Source: Corynebacterium sp. NML140438 (GTDB lineage: Bacteria > Actinomycetota > Actinomycetes > Mycobacteriales > Mycobacteriaceae). Taken from it: a stretch of 64,000 nucleotides of DNA. Made by a program: the position numbers and the translations under genes. Shown piece by piece: positions 25,887 through 33,516 of this stretch; position 1 is the first letter of the stretch, and every line of letters starts with the position of its first letter. The stretch lies in contig NZ_MLCQ01000029.1 in the NCBI RefSeq assembly GCF_001875725.1, forward strand, positions 124,001-188,000, given 5' to 3'. The notes under the pieces were generated by a model that was given only the letters and a program-made list of their open reading frames with translations, had not been told where the DNA came from and did no database searches.

Positions 25887-26309
25887 ATGACGATTCAACG
25901 TTTTCTCCGCAAGGCACTCATCCCGACGTTCGGGGTGGCCGGCATCCTGCACTTCATCAAACCGGAGCCGTTCGACTCCATCGTTCCCGAGTCCCTCCCG
26001 GGTGAGGCCCGGACGTACACCTACGCTTCTGGCGTCGCAGAGCTTGCGGCCGCGGTACTACTGGCAGCACCAAAGCTTGGCCCGGCGTCACATGCGGGAC
26101 ACCAGAAGCGTGCGCCGAAGCTGCGCAAACTCGGTGGTGGCTTCGCGGCAGCGCTGTTGCTGGCCGTGTGGCCTGCGAACTTCGAGATGGCACGCCAGTG
26201 GCGTGATAAGCCGTGGCAGAAACAAGTGATCAGCATCGGCCGCCTGCCGCTGCAGTTGCCGCTGATCTCGGCTGCGTGGAGCATTTTCAAGGATCCAAGC
26301 ATGCGCTAA
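25887..26309 (+). CDS. DoxX-like membrane protein
   Basis: 140 aa with about four hydrophobic segments. PTFGVAGILHFIKPEPFDSIVP and the later VWPANFEMA fit the DoxX-like membrane family, often linked with redox or sulfur stress proteins. Function here unknown. ATG at 25887 follows a -10 box and no ribosome site, hence probably leaderless. Confidence 0.78.
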   Translation: MTIQRFLRKALIPTFGVAGILHFIKPEPFDSIVPESLPGEARTYTYASGVAELAAAVLLAAPKLGPASHAGHQKRAPKLRKLGGGFAAALLLAVWPANFEMARQWRDKPWQKQVISIGRLPLQLPLISAAWSIFKDPSMR

Positions 26310-26324
26310 GCGCTGTGCAGATTT

Positions 26325-26367
26325 CGTGGCGGCGTCCTGGTGCCTGAAACATTGGGGTGCCGCCACG
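26325..26367. repeat. 9-bp inverted repeat in accD2 upstream region
   Basis: CGTGGCGGC (26325-26333) and GCCGCCACG (26359-26367) are perfect arms with a 25-nt spacer. The position, between the DoxX-like gene and accD2 and just before TATAAT at 26373-26378, suits an operator or a weak terminator. Confidence 0.5.
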
Positions 26368-26400
26368 CGATTTATAATGTGGTTTTCTTTCCGTGCTAGT

Positions 26401-26406
26401 TAGACT
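26401..26406 (+). promoter_or_regulatory. -10 box TAGACT of accD2
   Basis: TAGACT ends 8 nt before ATG 26415. A second AT-rich box TATAAT occurs at 26373-26378, so two starts are possible. Confidence 0.4.
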
Positions 26407-26414
26407 GAGGCGAT

Positions 26415-27941
26415 ATGGGCGATAAATCTTCTTCCAAACCTGACATGTCGACGACTGCAGGCCGCATCCAAGATCTGCGCAACCGGCTCGATGAGGCCCG
26501 CGCGCCGCTTGGCCAGGATGCGATCGACGCAGTCCACGAGGCCGGGGACCTCACCGCGCGTGAGCGCGTCGAGCGCCTGCTGGACGCGGGCTCATTCGTG
26601 GAGGTTGACGCGCTGGCACGCCACCGCGTCGAGGCGTACAAGATGGACCGCACCAAGCCGTCGACGGACGGTGTCGTGGCGGGTTACGGCCTGATCGATG
26701 GGCGCCGCGTGTGCGTGTTCTCGCAGGATTCAAGCATTTTCGACGGCGGCATCGGCGAGGTGTACGCCGAGAAGATCCTCAAGGTCTACGAGCTGGCTGC
26801 AAAGACTGGCGTGCCGGTGATCGGGTTCTACGACTCGCTCGGTCCGCGTTGGCAGGAGGGCGTCGTCACGGCGCACATGCAGTCGAAGATCCTGCGTGCC
26901 GCGACGCAGGCTTCTGGCCTGGTGCCACAGATCGCCGTGGTTGCCGGTGAGGTTGCCACGCTTGCTGCCACGACCGTTCCTCTGGCCGATATGCGCATCA
27001 TGGTCGATGGTGCGAGCCTGCACCTGGCTGCGACCGACGTCGCCTCCAAGGTCGCTGGCAGCGAGGTGACCGCTGAGCAGCTCGGCGGCGCGGACGTCCA
27101 CGCCGCGACCACTGGTGTCGCAACCATCCGCGTCAGCACCGATGAGCAGGCCGTCGACGAGGTACGCAAGCTCGTGAGCTACCTGCCACTGAACAACCGC
27201 GCGGCCGCCCCCGTCGCAGATGCCGCCGAGGGCGCGGACGCCAACGTGCTCGACTCCCTCGTCCCGGATGAGGACGCGCAGCCATACGACATCACCACCG
27301 TCATCGAGACGATCACCGACGGCGACTTCTACGAGCTCGGCGGCGCCCACGCCGGCAACGTTGTCACCGGGTTTGCGCACATTGATGGTCGGGCGCTCGG
27401 CATCGTGGCAACGCAGCCAAGCGTGCTCGCCGGCTGCCTGAGCGCCGACGCCGCCCGAAAGGCTGCGCGCTTCATCCGCACCTGCGACGCCTTTAACCTG
27501 CCGCTGCTGCACATCGTGGACTGCCCAGGCTTCGTCCCGACCGTCGAGGAGGAGCAGGCAGGCGCACTGTCCGCGGCCTCCACCCTGGCGTACGCATTCG
27601 CTGAGGCCCAGGTGGGCACCATGACGGTGATCACGCGCAAGGCACTCGGTACCGCTTACTCGGTGCTTGGCTCGAAGGGCCTGGGCGCTGACTTGGTCTT
27701 TGCGTGGCCCACCGCGCAGATCGCGCTGGCTGACGCCCCGACGGCTGCTGAGGCGTTGGGCGTCGATACGCAGGCGTACGAGGAAGAAAACCTCAACCCC
27801 TACGTCGCTACCGAGCGCGGCCTTGTCGACGCCGTCATCGCGCCAAGCGACACCCGCGCCCAGCTCGTGGAGGGTCTGCGCCTGCTGGAGCGCAAGGTTG
27901 TGTACCCGCCGCAGAAGAAGCACGGCAACCTGCCGCTGTAA
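26415..27941 (+). CDS. accD2: Acyl-CoA carboxylase beta-type subunit AccD2 (DtsR2-like), atypical active-site motifs
   Basis: 508 aa with both crotonase-like domains of propionyl/acetyl-CoA carboxylase beta subunits (LTARERVERLLDAGSF; GSKGLGADL...AWPTAQIA; C-terminal KKHGNLPL). It is directly followed by accE, the position of C. glutamicum accD2, needed with AccD3 and AccBC for mycolate precursor carboxylation. Oddities: at 178-187 the usual G-x-x-A-G-G oxyanion motif reads GEVATLAATT; at 378-389 the usual QEYGGILRRG-type stretch reads EEEQAGALSAAS; and at 409-415 the AYGGAY motif reads KALGTAY. It may be a structural rather than catalytic subunit. The neighbouring accD1 found in relatives is absent. 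Confidence 0.85.
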   Translation: MGDKSSSKPDMSTTAGRIQDLRNRLDEARAPLGQDAIDAVHEAGDLTARERVERLLDAGSFVEVDALARHRVEAYKMDRTKPSTDGVVAGYGLIDGRRVCVFSQDSSIFDGGIGEVYAEKILKVYELAAKTGVPVIGFYDSLGPRWQEGVVTAHMQSKILRAATQASGLVPQIAVVAGEVATLAATTVPLADMRIMVDGASLHLAATDVASKVAGSEVTAEQLGGADVHAATTGVATIRVSTDEQAVDEVRKLVSYLPLNNRAAAPVADAAEGADANVLDSLVPDEDAQPYDITTVIETITDGDFYELGGAHAGNVVTGFAHIDGRALGIVATQPSVLAGCLSADAARKAARFIRTCDAFNLPLLHIVDCPGFVPTVEEEQAGALSAASTLAYAFAEAQVGTMTVITRKALGTAYSVLGSKGLGADLVFAWPTAQIALADAPTAAEALGVDTQAYEEENLNPYVATERGLVDAVIAPSDTRAQLVEGLRLLERKVVYPPQKKHGNLPL

Positions 27942-27956
27942 CCACGAAAGGAACGT

Positions 27957-28160
27957 ATGTCTTCCCTCCCCTTCGACGTTGTGAAAGGCAACCCCTCCCC
28001 CGAGGAGGTCGAGGCGCTGCGCCTTGTCCTGGAGCAACTGCAGCAAGAGGCGCAGGCGGCGAAGCGCGGGCAGCGCAACCTGTGGGGCGTAGCGCCCTCG
28101 CCAGTGCATGCGCCGACGCTGTTTAACTCACTCGCCTTCTCCCCTTCGACGTACTCCTAA
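27957..28160 (+). CDS. accE: Acyl-CoA carboxylase epsilon subunit
   Basis: 67-aa subunit stabilising the actinobacterial acyl-CoA carboxylase complex. The conserved helical PSPEEVEALRLVLEQLQQE is followed by a Trp near residue 43 and a C-terminal proline-rich tail, the usual AccE/PccE layout. ATG at 27957 follows GAAAGGA, 15 nt after accD2. Short but clear by position and sequence. Confidence 0.88.
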   Translation: MSSLPFDVVKGNPSPEEVEALRLVLEQLQQEAQAAKRGQRNLWGVAPSPVHAPTLFNSLAFSPSTYS

Positions 28161-28163
28161 GCC

Positions 28164-28757
28164 ATGCGGATTGTTCTCGCCTCGCAGTCGCCGTCGCGCC
28201 GAATGTTGCTCGAGCAGGGTGGCGTCGAGCCTGTGCTTCGGCCCGCCAACATCGACGAGGATGCGGTGATCGCCTCGCTTGTCGACGCCCCACCTGCCCA
28301 CACCGTCGCCGCCCTCGCCCGTGCAAAGGCTGCAACGGTCGCCGACGAGTTCCCTAACGACGTCGTGGTCGGCTGCGATTCCATGCTGCTTCTGGACGGC
28401 CAGCTGTTGGGCAAGCCACACACCGTTGAGGCCACGATCGAGCGCTGGCGCGCGCAACGCGGCAAGACCGCAGAGCTGCTCACCGGCCACGCCGTGACCT
28501 ACAACGGCGAGTGGGTGACGGACACCGTGCGCACCACCATCCGCTTCGGCGAGGCGAGCGACGCCGACATCGTGGCCTACGCCAACTCCGGCCAGCCCCT
28601 GGAGTGCGCGGGCGCGTTCACGCTGGAGGCGCTCGGCTCCTGGTTTATTGATTCCATCGATGGCGACCCAACCAGCGTCATCGGCCTGTCTATGCCGCTG
28701 CTGCGGCGCTGCCTCTACCACTTCGCACTGGACGCATCGGAGTTCTGGGTATCCTAG
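28164..28757 (+). CDS. maf: Maf family nucleotide pyrophosphatase
   Basis: 197 aa; hydrolyses non-canonical or pyrimidine nucleoside triphosphates to monophosphates. N-terminal LASQSPSRRMLLEQ carries the SxxR/RR signature, VVGCDSMLLLDG supplies the catalytic acidic residue, and ECAGAFTLEALG follows. Three nt separate it from accE, so it is in the same operon. Substrate specificity cannot be told from sequence. Confidence 0.9.
   Translation: MRIVLASQSPSRRMLLEQGGVEPVLRPANIDEDAVIASLVDAPPAHTVAALARAKAATVADEFPNDVVVGCDSMLLLDGQLLGKPHTVEATIERWRAQRGKTAELLTGHAVTYNGEWVTDTVRTTIRFGEASDADIVAYANSGQPLECAGAFTLEALGSWFIDSIDGDPTSVIGLSMPLLRRCLYHFALDASEFWVS
28750..28755 (+). promoter_or_regulatory. -10 box TATCCT of leaderless DUF3151 gene
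   Basis: TATCCT, inside the end of maf, ends 7 nt before ATG 28763. Confidence 0.45.
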
Positions 28758-28762
28758 TCGGC

Positions 28763-29158
28763 ATGAAGTTCAACGACATGCTTGCCCCTGACCCGATCCG
28801 CCTCCCAGAAGACCCAGCTACCGGCTGCGATCTGCTTGCCGACGCCACCGCCGTCGAACACCCCGACTCCCCCGCCGTGTGGGCCGCCCGCGCCGAGCGC
28901 GAGCTGGCGGACGGCGACACGATCGTCGCCTACGCCTATGCCCGCACCGGCTACCACCGCTCGCTCGACCGACTGCGCGCCAACGGCTGGAAGGGTTGGG
29001 GCCCGGTGCCGGCCTCGCACGCGGCGAACGTGCCGGTACTCAAGGCCATCGCGATGCTCGCCCTGGTCTCCAAGGCAATTGGCGACGACGCCGAGTACGA
29101 CCGCTGCCGCCAAATGCTGTCCGACGCCGACCCGGACAGCGTCGCTACACTGCTCTAA
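28763..29158 (+). CDS. DUF3151 domain protein
   Basis: 131-aa actinobacterial protein of unknown function. Family landmarks are the start MKFNDMLAPDP, AYAYARTGYHRSLDRLR, GWKGWGPVP and a C-terminal CRQMLSDADP. The last 49 bp are duplicated in diverged form at 32633-32681. It starts 5 nt after maf. Confidence 0.88.
   Translation: MKFNDMLAPDPIRLPEDPATGCDLLADATAVEHPDSPAVWAARAERELADGDTIVAYAYARTGYHRSLDRLRANGWKGWGPVPASHAANVPVLKAIAMLALVSKAIGDDAEYDRCRQMLSDADPDSVATLL
29110..29158 (+). repeat. 3' end of DUF3151 gene, copy A of a 49-bp direct repeat
   Basis: About 45 of 49 bases match 32633-32681. This copy is the intact gene end; the distant one is a remnant. About 3.5 kb lie between. Confidence 0.75.
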
Positions 29159-29196
29159 ACCCCGGTCGGCGCCATGCCGCGTTTGGCTAAGCGCGG

Positions 29197-30255
29197 TTAG
29201 GCGAACTTCGCCTCGACGCGCTTGATTGCCTCTTGCGCAACGAGCTCCTGGATACCCATGTCAAGTTCGGAGGTGAAGCCGACGCAGGAGCAGTTGATCT
29301 CGCCGAGCACGTAGGTGTCCTCGCCGTTCTCGCCGTCGGCAAGCATGAAGTCCGCGGTCCAGATGAGCGGGATGTTGTCGCCACCGAGGTTCTCGGCGAT
29401 GATTGGGCGTGCCTCAGCGAACATGTCGATGAGCTCCTGCCATGCCTCTGGCTTGTCGTAGGTGTACGTTGCACCCGAGAACAGGGTTGCGGAGAAGTTG
29501 TCGCCGCCCTCTGCCGGCTTCTTATGCACAACGAAGACCGGGTGCGGTCCGACGAGCAGAATACGGATCTCACCCTCGACGATGCGTGGCATGAAGCGCA
29601 TGTCCACCAGCATGCCGTTGTCGCCAACGATGTACTGGTTGCAGAAGGTCATGAACTCGCCGAGCTCACGGGTCTCGGTGTGGTTGTCGACGGCCTCGGT
29701 GCAGCGGATCTTGGTGTCCAGTGGCAGCGCGGTGCCCGGCTCGACGGACGCGGCGAGGCCCTCGTCAGCGATGCGGACGCGCCAGATGCCTTCACCTGTG
29801 GAGCCACGGTTCTGCTTGAGTACGCGCTCGCCGTAAGACAGGGACGTCGGGAAGGTCTCGTGGAAGGTATCGACGTCGTAGTAGGCGGCGGTGTCAGACG
29901 GGACGAGGTCGGTGTCCTTCAACTTCACCAGGGCGTCCTTCGCGCCGTAGGCCATCATCTCGCCCGGCGTGGACATGCCAACCAGGCCCGCAACCGAAAG
30001 GCTGGTGAGCAGGTCGAAGTAGCCCTTCTCGCCGCCGGGGATGTTGCCTGGGTTTACACGGGAGATGTAGCCGTCGAAGTTCTCGGAGACGTAGGTGTAG
30101 ATCGCGTCTTTCCACTCGGGGCGGTAGTAGACGACTTCGGCGTGCCATCCCATCGCCTTGATCGCGTTCACGATCGGCATGGTGTCTTTCCGGTGTCCGT
30201 CGAAATACTTATCCGAGCCGCCCTCGACCTCGAATACGACGATAGCTTTATGCAT
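29197..30255 (-). CDS. Cj0069 family protein (ATP-grasp-like)
   Basis: 352 aa, cytoplasmic. Features such as VLKQNRGSTGEGIW (nucleotide loop-like), NQYIVGDNGMLVDMR and the C-terminal LGEINCSCVGF (E-x-N metal-site pattern) fit an ATP-grasp fold and the Cj0069 family. The reaction is unknown. ATG at 30253-30255 follows AAAGG. Convergent with the DUF3151 gene (38-nt gap, no strong terminator) and divergent from the sulfurtransferase gene. Confidence 0.8.
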   Translation of the reverse strand: MHKAIVVFEVEGGSDKYFDGHRKDTMPIVNAIKAMGWHAEVVYYRPEWKDAIYTYVSENFDGYISRVNPGNIPGGEKGYFDLLTSLSVAGLVGMSTPGEMMAYGAKDALVKLKDTDLVPSDTAAYYDVDTFHETFPTSLSYGERVLKQNRGSTGEGIWRVRIADEGLAASVEPGTALPLDTKIRCTEAVDNHTETRELGEFMTFCNQYIVGDNGMLVDMRFMPRIVEGEIRILLVGPHPVFVVHKKPAEGGDNFSATLFSGATYTYDKPEAWQELIDMFAEARPIIAENLGGDNIPLIWTADFMLADGENGEDTYVLGEINCSCVGFTSELDMGIQELVAQEAIKRVEAKFA

Positions 30256-30550
30256 GGGGCACCTTTCATGTCATTGTCCCACCGTATTGGCGGAAACGGG
30301 TGTCGAAATGTTTCAATTTTTCACTTTATTGTCCAGTCTGAATTTTCCTGCACTCGCCTAGGTAAACGTGCCCAATTTCACACCCCGGTTCACCCCTTCG
30401 AATACACCCTGCACACAGGAGTGACACCGGGCACAACAGGGCCGTTTTTGCGGGATTTCCCGGCTCTCTATTTCCTTGACATGTAGGGTGAGGAGTATTA
30501 AGGAACTTCGCTCTGTGTTATTAGTCAGTGTTATTGGAGGTTAGCCCACC
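30256..30550. other. Divergent intergenic region, Cj0069-like gene / sseA
   Basis: 295 bases without a gene. AT-richer than the surroundings. It holds TTGACA at 30476-30481 with TATTAA 14 nt downstream, a direct repeat GTGTTATT (30515-30535 region) and GGAGG for the sulfurtransferase. No open frame or RNA gene is supported. Confidence 0.5.
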
Positions 30551-31417
30551 GTGGGTATTGAACTCGATGATCATTCGCAGTTTGCGGACTACGCGCACCC
30601 TGAACGATTCGTCTCTGCGGCGTGGTTGTCTGCGCGCCTCGGCATGCCGGGGCTGCGGGTGATCGAAAGCGACGAGGACGCCTTCCTCTACGACATCGGC
30701 CATATCCCCGGCGCGGTGCGCATCGACTGGCACAATGACCTCAACGATCCTGTGCAGCGTGACTTCATCGACGGTGAAGCTTTCGCGGAACTCATGAGCG
30801 CCCGTGGCATTGCCCGCGACGACACCGTAGTGATTTACGGCGACCGCTCCAACTGGTGGGCCGCCTACACGGCGTGGGTCTTTGAGCTTTTCGGCCACCC
30901 GGATGTTCGCATCCTCGACGGTGGCCGCGACGCCTGGATGGGTGAAGAGCGCGACACATCCTTCGTGGTTCCCGAGTACCCGCGCACCGAGTACCCGGTG
31001 GTGGAGCGCCAGGACGCGCCACTGCGCACGTTCGCATCGCAGCTACTGGCGGAAACACCCGCCCAGCTTATCGACGTCCGCACGCCCGAGCACTATGCAG
31101 GAACAGAAGAGGCGGCACAGGATGGTGGCGTCGGCACCCTGCGCCACGGACATATCCCGGGAGCTACGAATATTCCTTGGGGCAACTCCGTGTTCCCGAA
31201 CGCGCGCCTCAAGGGCAAGGACGACATTGCGCAGGTCTACAAGGATCTCGACCCTGCTGTACCGACTGTGGTCTACTGCCAGCTCGGCGAAAGCGCGGCC
31301 CACACCTGGTTCGTACTGAAGCATGTGCTCGGCTTCGAGCAGGTTTCGCTCTACGACGGCTCGTGGGCTGAGTGGGGAAACATGGTGCGTGTCCCAGTGG
31401 AGCGCGACGAACGCTAA
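30551..31417 (+). CDS. sseA: Thiosulfate sulfurtransferase (rhodanese)
   Basis: 288 aa with two rhodanese modules. The inactive N-terminal module includes DAFLYDIGHIPGAVRIDW; the C-terminal module has LIDVRTPEHY and the catalytic loop with Cys243 in VYCQLGESAAHTWF (CxxGExxxxTWF pattern). Transfers sulfane sulfur from thiosulfate to acceptors. GTG at 30551 follows GGAGG 10 nt upstream. In C. glutamicum thtR likewise precedes accBC; here debris separates them. Its stop overlaps a convergent remnant by 4 bases. Confidence 0.93.
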   Translation: MGIELDDHSQFADYAHPERFVSAAWLSARLGMPGLRVIESDEDAFLYDIGHIPGAVRIDWHNDLNDPVQRDFIDGEAFAELMSARGIARDDTVVIYGDRSNWWAAYTAWVFELFGHPDVRILDGGRDAWMGEERDTSFVVPEYPRTEYPVVERQDAPLRTFASQLLAETPAQLIDVRTPEHYAGTEEAAQDGGVGTLRHGHIPGATNIPWGNSVFPNARLKGKDDIAQVYKDLDPAVPTVVYCQLGESAAHTWFVLKHVLGFEQVSLYDGSWAEWGNMVRVPVERDER

Positions 31418-31537
31418 GGCAGGTTGGTTATCAGGCAGGTGGCGGTGGCGTAGTCGCCGTCGTAGCTGAGCGAGAGTGATACGACCGGTCACGTCAAGCT
31501 TGGCGAGGACAGAGTGGACCACTTCCAGCCCATCCCG
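31414..31537 (-). pseudogene. Possible remnant of holo-ACP synthase (acpS)
   Basis: On the minus strand the last 22 codons before TAG at 31414-31416 read VSLSLSYDGDYATATCLI..., matching the AcpS C-terminus (VSLSHDGDYA type). Upstream, in a neighbouring frame, LEVVHSVLAKLDVTGR resembles the preceding AcpS segment, separated by a frameshift and stop (TGA at 31489-31491). No longer an open gene. The 4-base convergent overlap with sseA (CTAA) is the same arrangement as intact gene pairs in this window. The upstream limit is approximate and the identification moderate. Confidence 0.45.
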
Positions 31538-31601
31538 TTTGTGGGGCTCAAGAGCCTCCTTCACAGGTCTGCTCTCAGCCCATGGCTGTCTGCTATGGTT
31601 T

Positions 31602-32033
31602 ATGAGTATGAAACGTGGTGGGGGCACTACAGACCAAGGATTAACTTGGGTCAAAGATTTTCTTATCATTATCTTGTTCTTGTTCGCCGGGTTGTTTTAC
31701 TTAGCGTTAATCTTCAAGGACCCAGTAACACGAGAAGCTGCCCTCGATCTAGGCGCTAAGGTGCTGGGACCCTCAATTCCCGCCGCAGCGGCTTTTTACG
31801 GAGTCATGAAAACTCTTGAGAACACACGAAAGCAAGATTTGCTTAAAGAATGGCACTCAAATTTGCGTTGGGCGACGGACCTTTGCGTATCAAAAGAGCC
31901 AGAAGCCGTCGCCATCGGTGTCGCTACCATCGATGCGCTTGATGACGCGCCCTTCCTAGGAAATAATGAGAATGACCTCGTCGATTCATTAATCAAGCAA
32001 ATAACCAGGAGTTGGGACTCCGAGAGCAGGTGA
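31602..32033 (+). CDS. Hypothetical protein with one N-terminal membrane helix
   Basis: 143 aa. After MSMKRGGGTTDQ there is one strong helix (about residues 18-38, DFLIIILFLFAGLFYLALIF), a second weaker hydrophobic stretch (LGPSIPAAAAFYG), then a charged cytoplasmic C-terminus. No family recognised. Base composition is clearly AT-richer than the neighbours, suggesting acquisition. The start may be ATG 31602 or 31608; TATGGT at 31594-31599 sits 8 nt before the latter. Five nt separate it from the next small gene. Confidence 0.6.
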   Translation: MSMKRGGGTTDQGLTWVKDFLIIILFLFAGLFYLALIFKDPVTREAALDLGAKVLGPSIPAAAAFYGVMKTLENTRKQDLLKEWHSNLRWATDLCVSKEPEAVAIGVATIDALDDAPFLGNNENDLVDSLIKQITRSWDSESR

Positions 32034-32038
32034 CATAA

Positions 32039-32209
32039 ATGGAAAAGCGCCGTACCCCTAATCAAGAGTTTTACGTCCCAAAGACCAACGTTCCCCCGAA
32101 CGCGGGCCAGATCGCCGCGGCTAAGCTCATCATGAAGCGCCACCGCGAGGGCAAAGGACGTGTGGAGATCACACCGAAGATCCGTTACCTCGCGAACTAC
32201 GGAGACTAA
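32039..32209 (+). CDS. Small basic hypothetical protein
   Basis: 56 aa, ATG 32039 to TAA 32207-32209. Lys/Arg-rich with a predicted helix NAGQIAAAKLIMKRHREGKG. No homologue recognised. AGG lies 9 nt upstream and the gene begins 5 nt after the membrane-protein gene, so the two look like one unit. Could be a partner, an immunity-type or regulatory peptide; that is speculation. Confidence 0.5.
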   Translation: MEKRRTPNQEFYVPKTNVPPNAGQIAAAKLIMKRHREGKGRVEITPKIRYLANYGD

Positions 32210-32235
32210 TTCTGAGCCTCTCCTGCTCTCCACCC

Positions 32236-32600
32236 CATTGCCAGGTTGGCTGCCAGGAATCACTTTCCCCGTGTCTGCACCCCGCGGCTACGCATAGGAT
32301 CGCGGCGTTGAGTGCGCACACAAGCTCGGCGGTCACCGGCTGCCGATCGTGTTTCGCGCGCAGCGCAATTCGTGCAGCGTCCTGCAGGTCTTGGAGCAGC
32401 TGCAAGTCAGCCCGCGAGGCGATTCCGGCAGTGCTGCCATTCGCCAAGAACTCCTCAGTCGCAAGCCGTCCGGTACGGAGGTTGTCGAAAACCTTGCCCG
32501 CCGAATAAACAACTGAAACAAACGCGTCCGTCCGTAGCATGCCTCGAAGTGTAGTGCTTCGGAGCCAAGCGCGAACACCCTGGCGCGCAGTAAGCGCTGG
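32236..32600 (-). pseudogene. Probable remnant of a Fic-family N-terminal region
   Basis: The minus strand encodes FLANGSTAGIASRADLQLLQ followed by DLQDAARIAL and AELVCALNAAI, resembling the helical N-terminal part of actinobacterial Fic (AMP-transferase) proteins, where LNAAI precedes the R-x-x-A-L-x-P-G loop. The catalytic HPFxxGNGR motif is absent and the frame runs into unrelated sequence, so it is a fragment. Ends are approximate. The 487-base stretch 32210-32696 contains only this, the DUF3151 tail copy and the promoter of the following lipoprotein gene. Confidence 0.4.
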
Positions 32601-32632
32601 CTCGTCGACAAGCACAAACTGATAGCCTGCAA

Positions 32633-32681
32633 CCAAATGCTTTCCGGCGCCGACCCGGGCTGCGTCGCTACACTCCTCTAG
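32633..32681 (+). repeat. Diverged second copy of the DUF3151 gene end
   Basis: Reads CNQMLSGADPGCVATLL then TAG, against CRQMLSDADPDSVATLL in the intact gene. About 45 of 49 bases match 29110-29158. The similarity fades upstream. TACACT within it may act as -10 box for the lipoprotein gene at 32697. Confidence 0.75.
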
Positions 32682-32696
32682 TCTCAGGACGAAACC

Positions 32697-33380
32697 ATGA
32701 CACACAAGCTTTTCAGCCGCGCATCAGCTGCCACTCTCACGATATTGGCACCACTGACCTTCACCGCCTGCAGCTCCGAGACGGACACACCACCCGTCAT
32801 CACCATCACGCAGACCACCGTGGTGGAAGAGCCCTCCTCCTCAAACACCCCTGACACCGCCACACCGCCTGCCAAGCAACCAGCGCAGCAGAACAACACG
32901 GATGCGTGTGCCCAGCTACCCAACGACCCACGTGAGGCATACCCTTCCAACTCGACGCCCGGGCGCATGCCTGCTGACGATGGCAGCGACTCCAACTACT
33001 GGATCGAGGACATCGACAACGCCTACGACCCATGTAAGCGTCTGAGCTGGATCATCTTCCGCGGCTCACTCGGGGACAAGGAGCGCCCAGCAGGCACCGG
33101 CGCCTCCATTACCGACGGAGTAGCGTTCTACGTCGACGGCAAACCGGTCAAAGAGATGAAGGCTTTCGGCCGCATAGACAGCATCGAGCCGCTCGGGGAC
33201 GGCAGCGCAATCTTCGAGTGGTCGGAGCGCGGCAATTACACAGCCGAAGGCTTCGTCAACCACTACTCTGCTGAGCTTCGCGCCACCGACGGGGGCATCG
33301 CAGCGGTCTCGGGGGACACCGAGAAGTTCCACGACCGCTGGAGCTCCTCCACCAGCTACCTGTTGGGCACGTACGATTAA
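32697..33380 (+). CDS. LppP/LprE family lipoprotein
   Basis: 227 aa. Signal peptide with lipobox-like TFTAC and Cys at residue 25, a Thr/Pro-rich linker (to about 75), then a globular domain with DPCKRLSWIIFRGS and GTGASITDGVAFYVDGK, the pattern of the LppP/LprE family. Extracytoplasmic, function unknown. ATG 32697 follows AGGA. Its promoter appears to lie in the duplicated DUF3151 tail. Confidence 0.8.
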   Translation: MTHKLFSRASAATLTILAPLTFTACSSETDTPPVITITQTTVVEEPSSSNTPDTATPPAKQPAQQNNTDACAQLPNDPREAYPSNSTPGRMPADDGSDSNYWIEDIDNAYDPCKRLSWIIFRGSLGDKERPAGTGASITDGVAFYVDGKPVKEMKAFGRIDSIEPLGDGSAIFEWSERGNYTAEGFVNHYSAELRATDGGIAAVSGDTEKFHDRWSSSTSYLLGTYD

Positions 33381-33516
33381 GCGCGCCCCCGCGACACGTT
33401 TCATACACCCCTCGCTATGAGAATCGCTGGGACCTACCGGCAAGTTGTAACATAAGGTGGCAAAATCCGATATATTTCGGCAAAGCTCAGACTCTTTGAG
33501 AAAGACGGGATTTTTT

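Noticed and set aside
26730..28109. 459-codon open frame on the minus strand
   Set aside because: Antisense to accD2 and accE, no domain or start signal.
31043..31669. 208-codon minus-strand frame
   Set aside because: Mostly antisense to sseA; only its short segment at 31414-31537 shows the acpS-like signal, in two frames.
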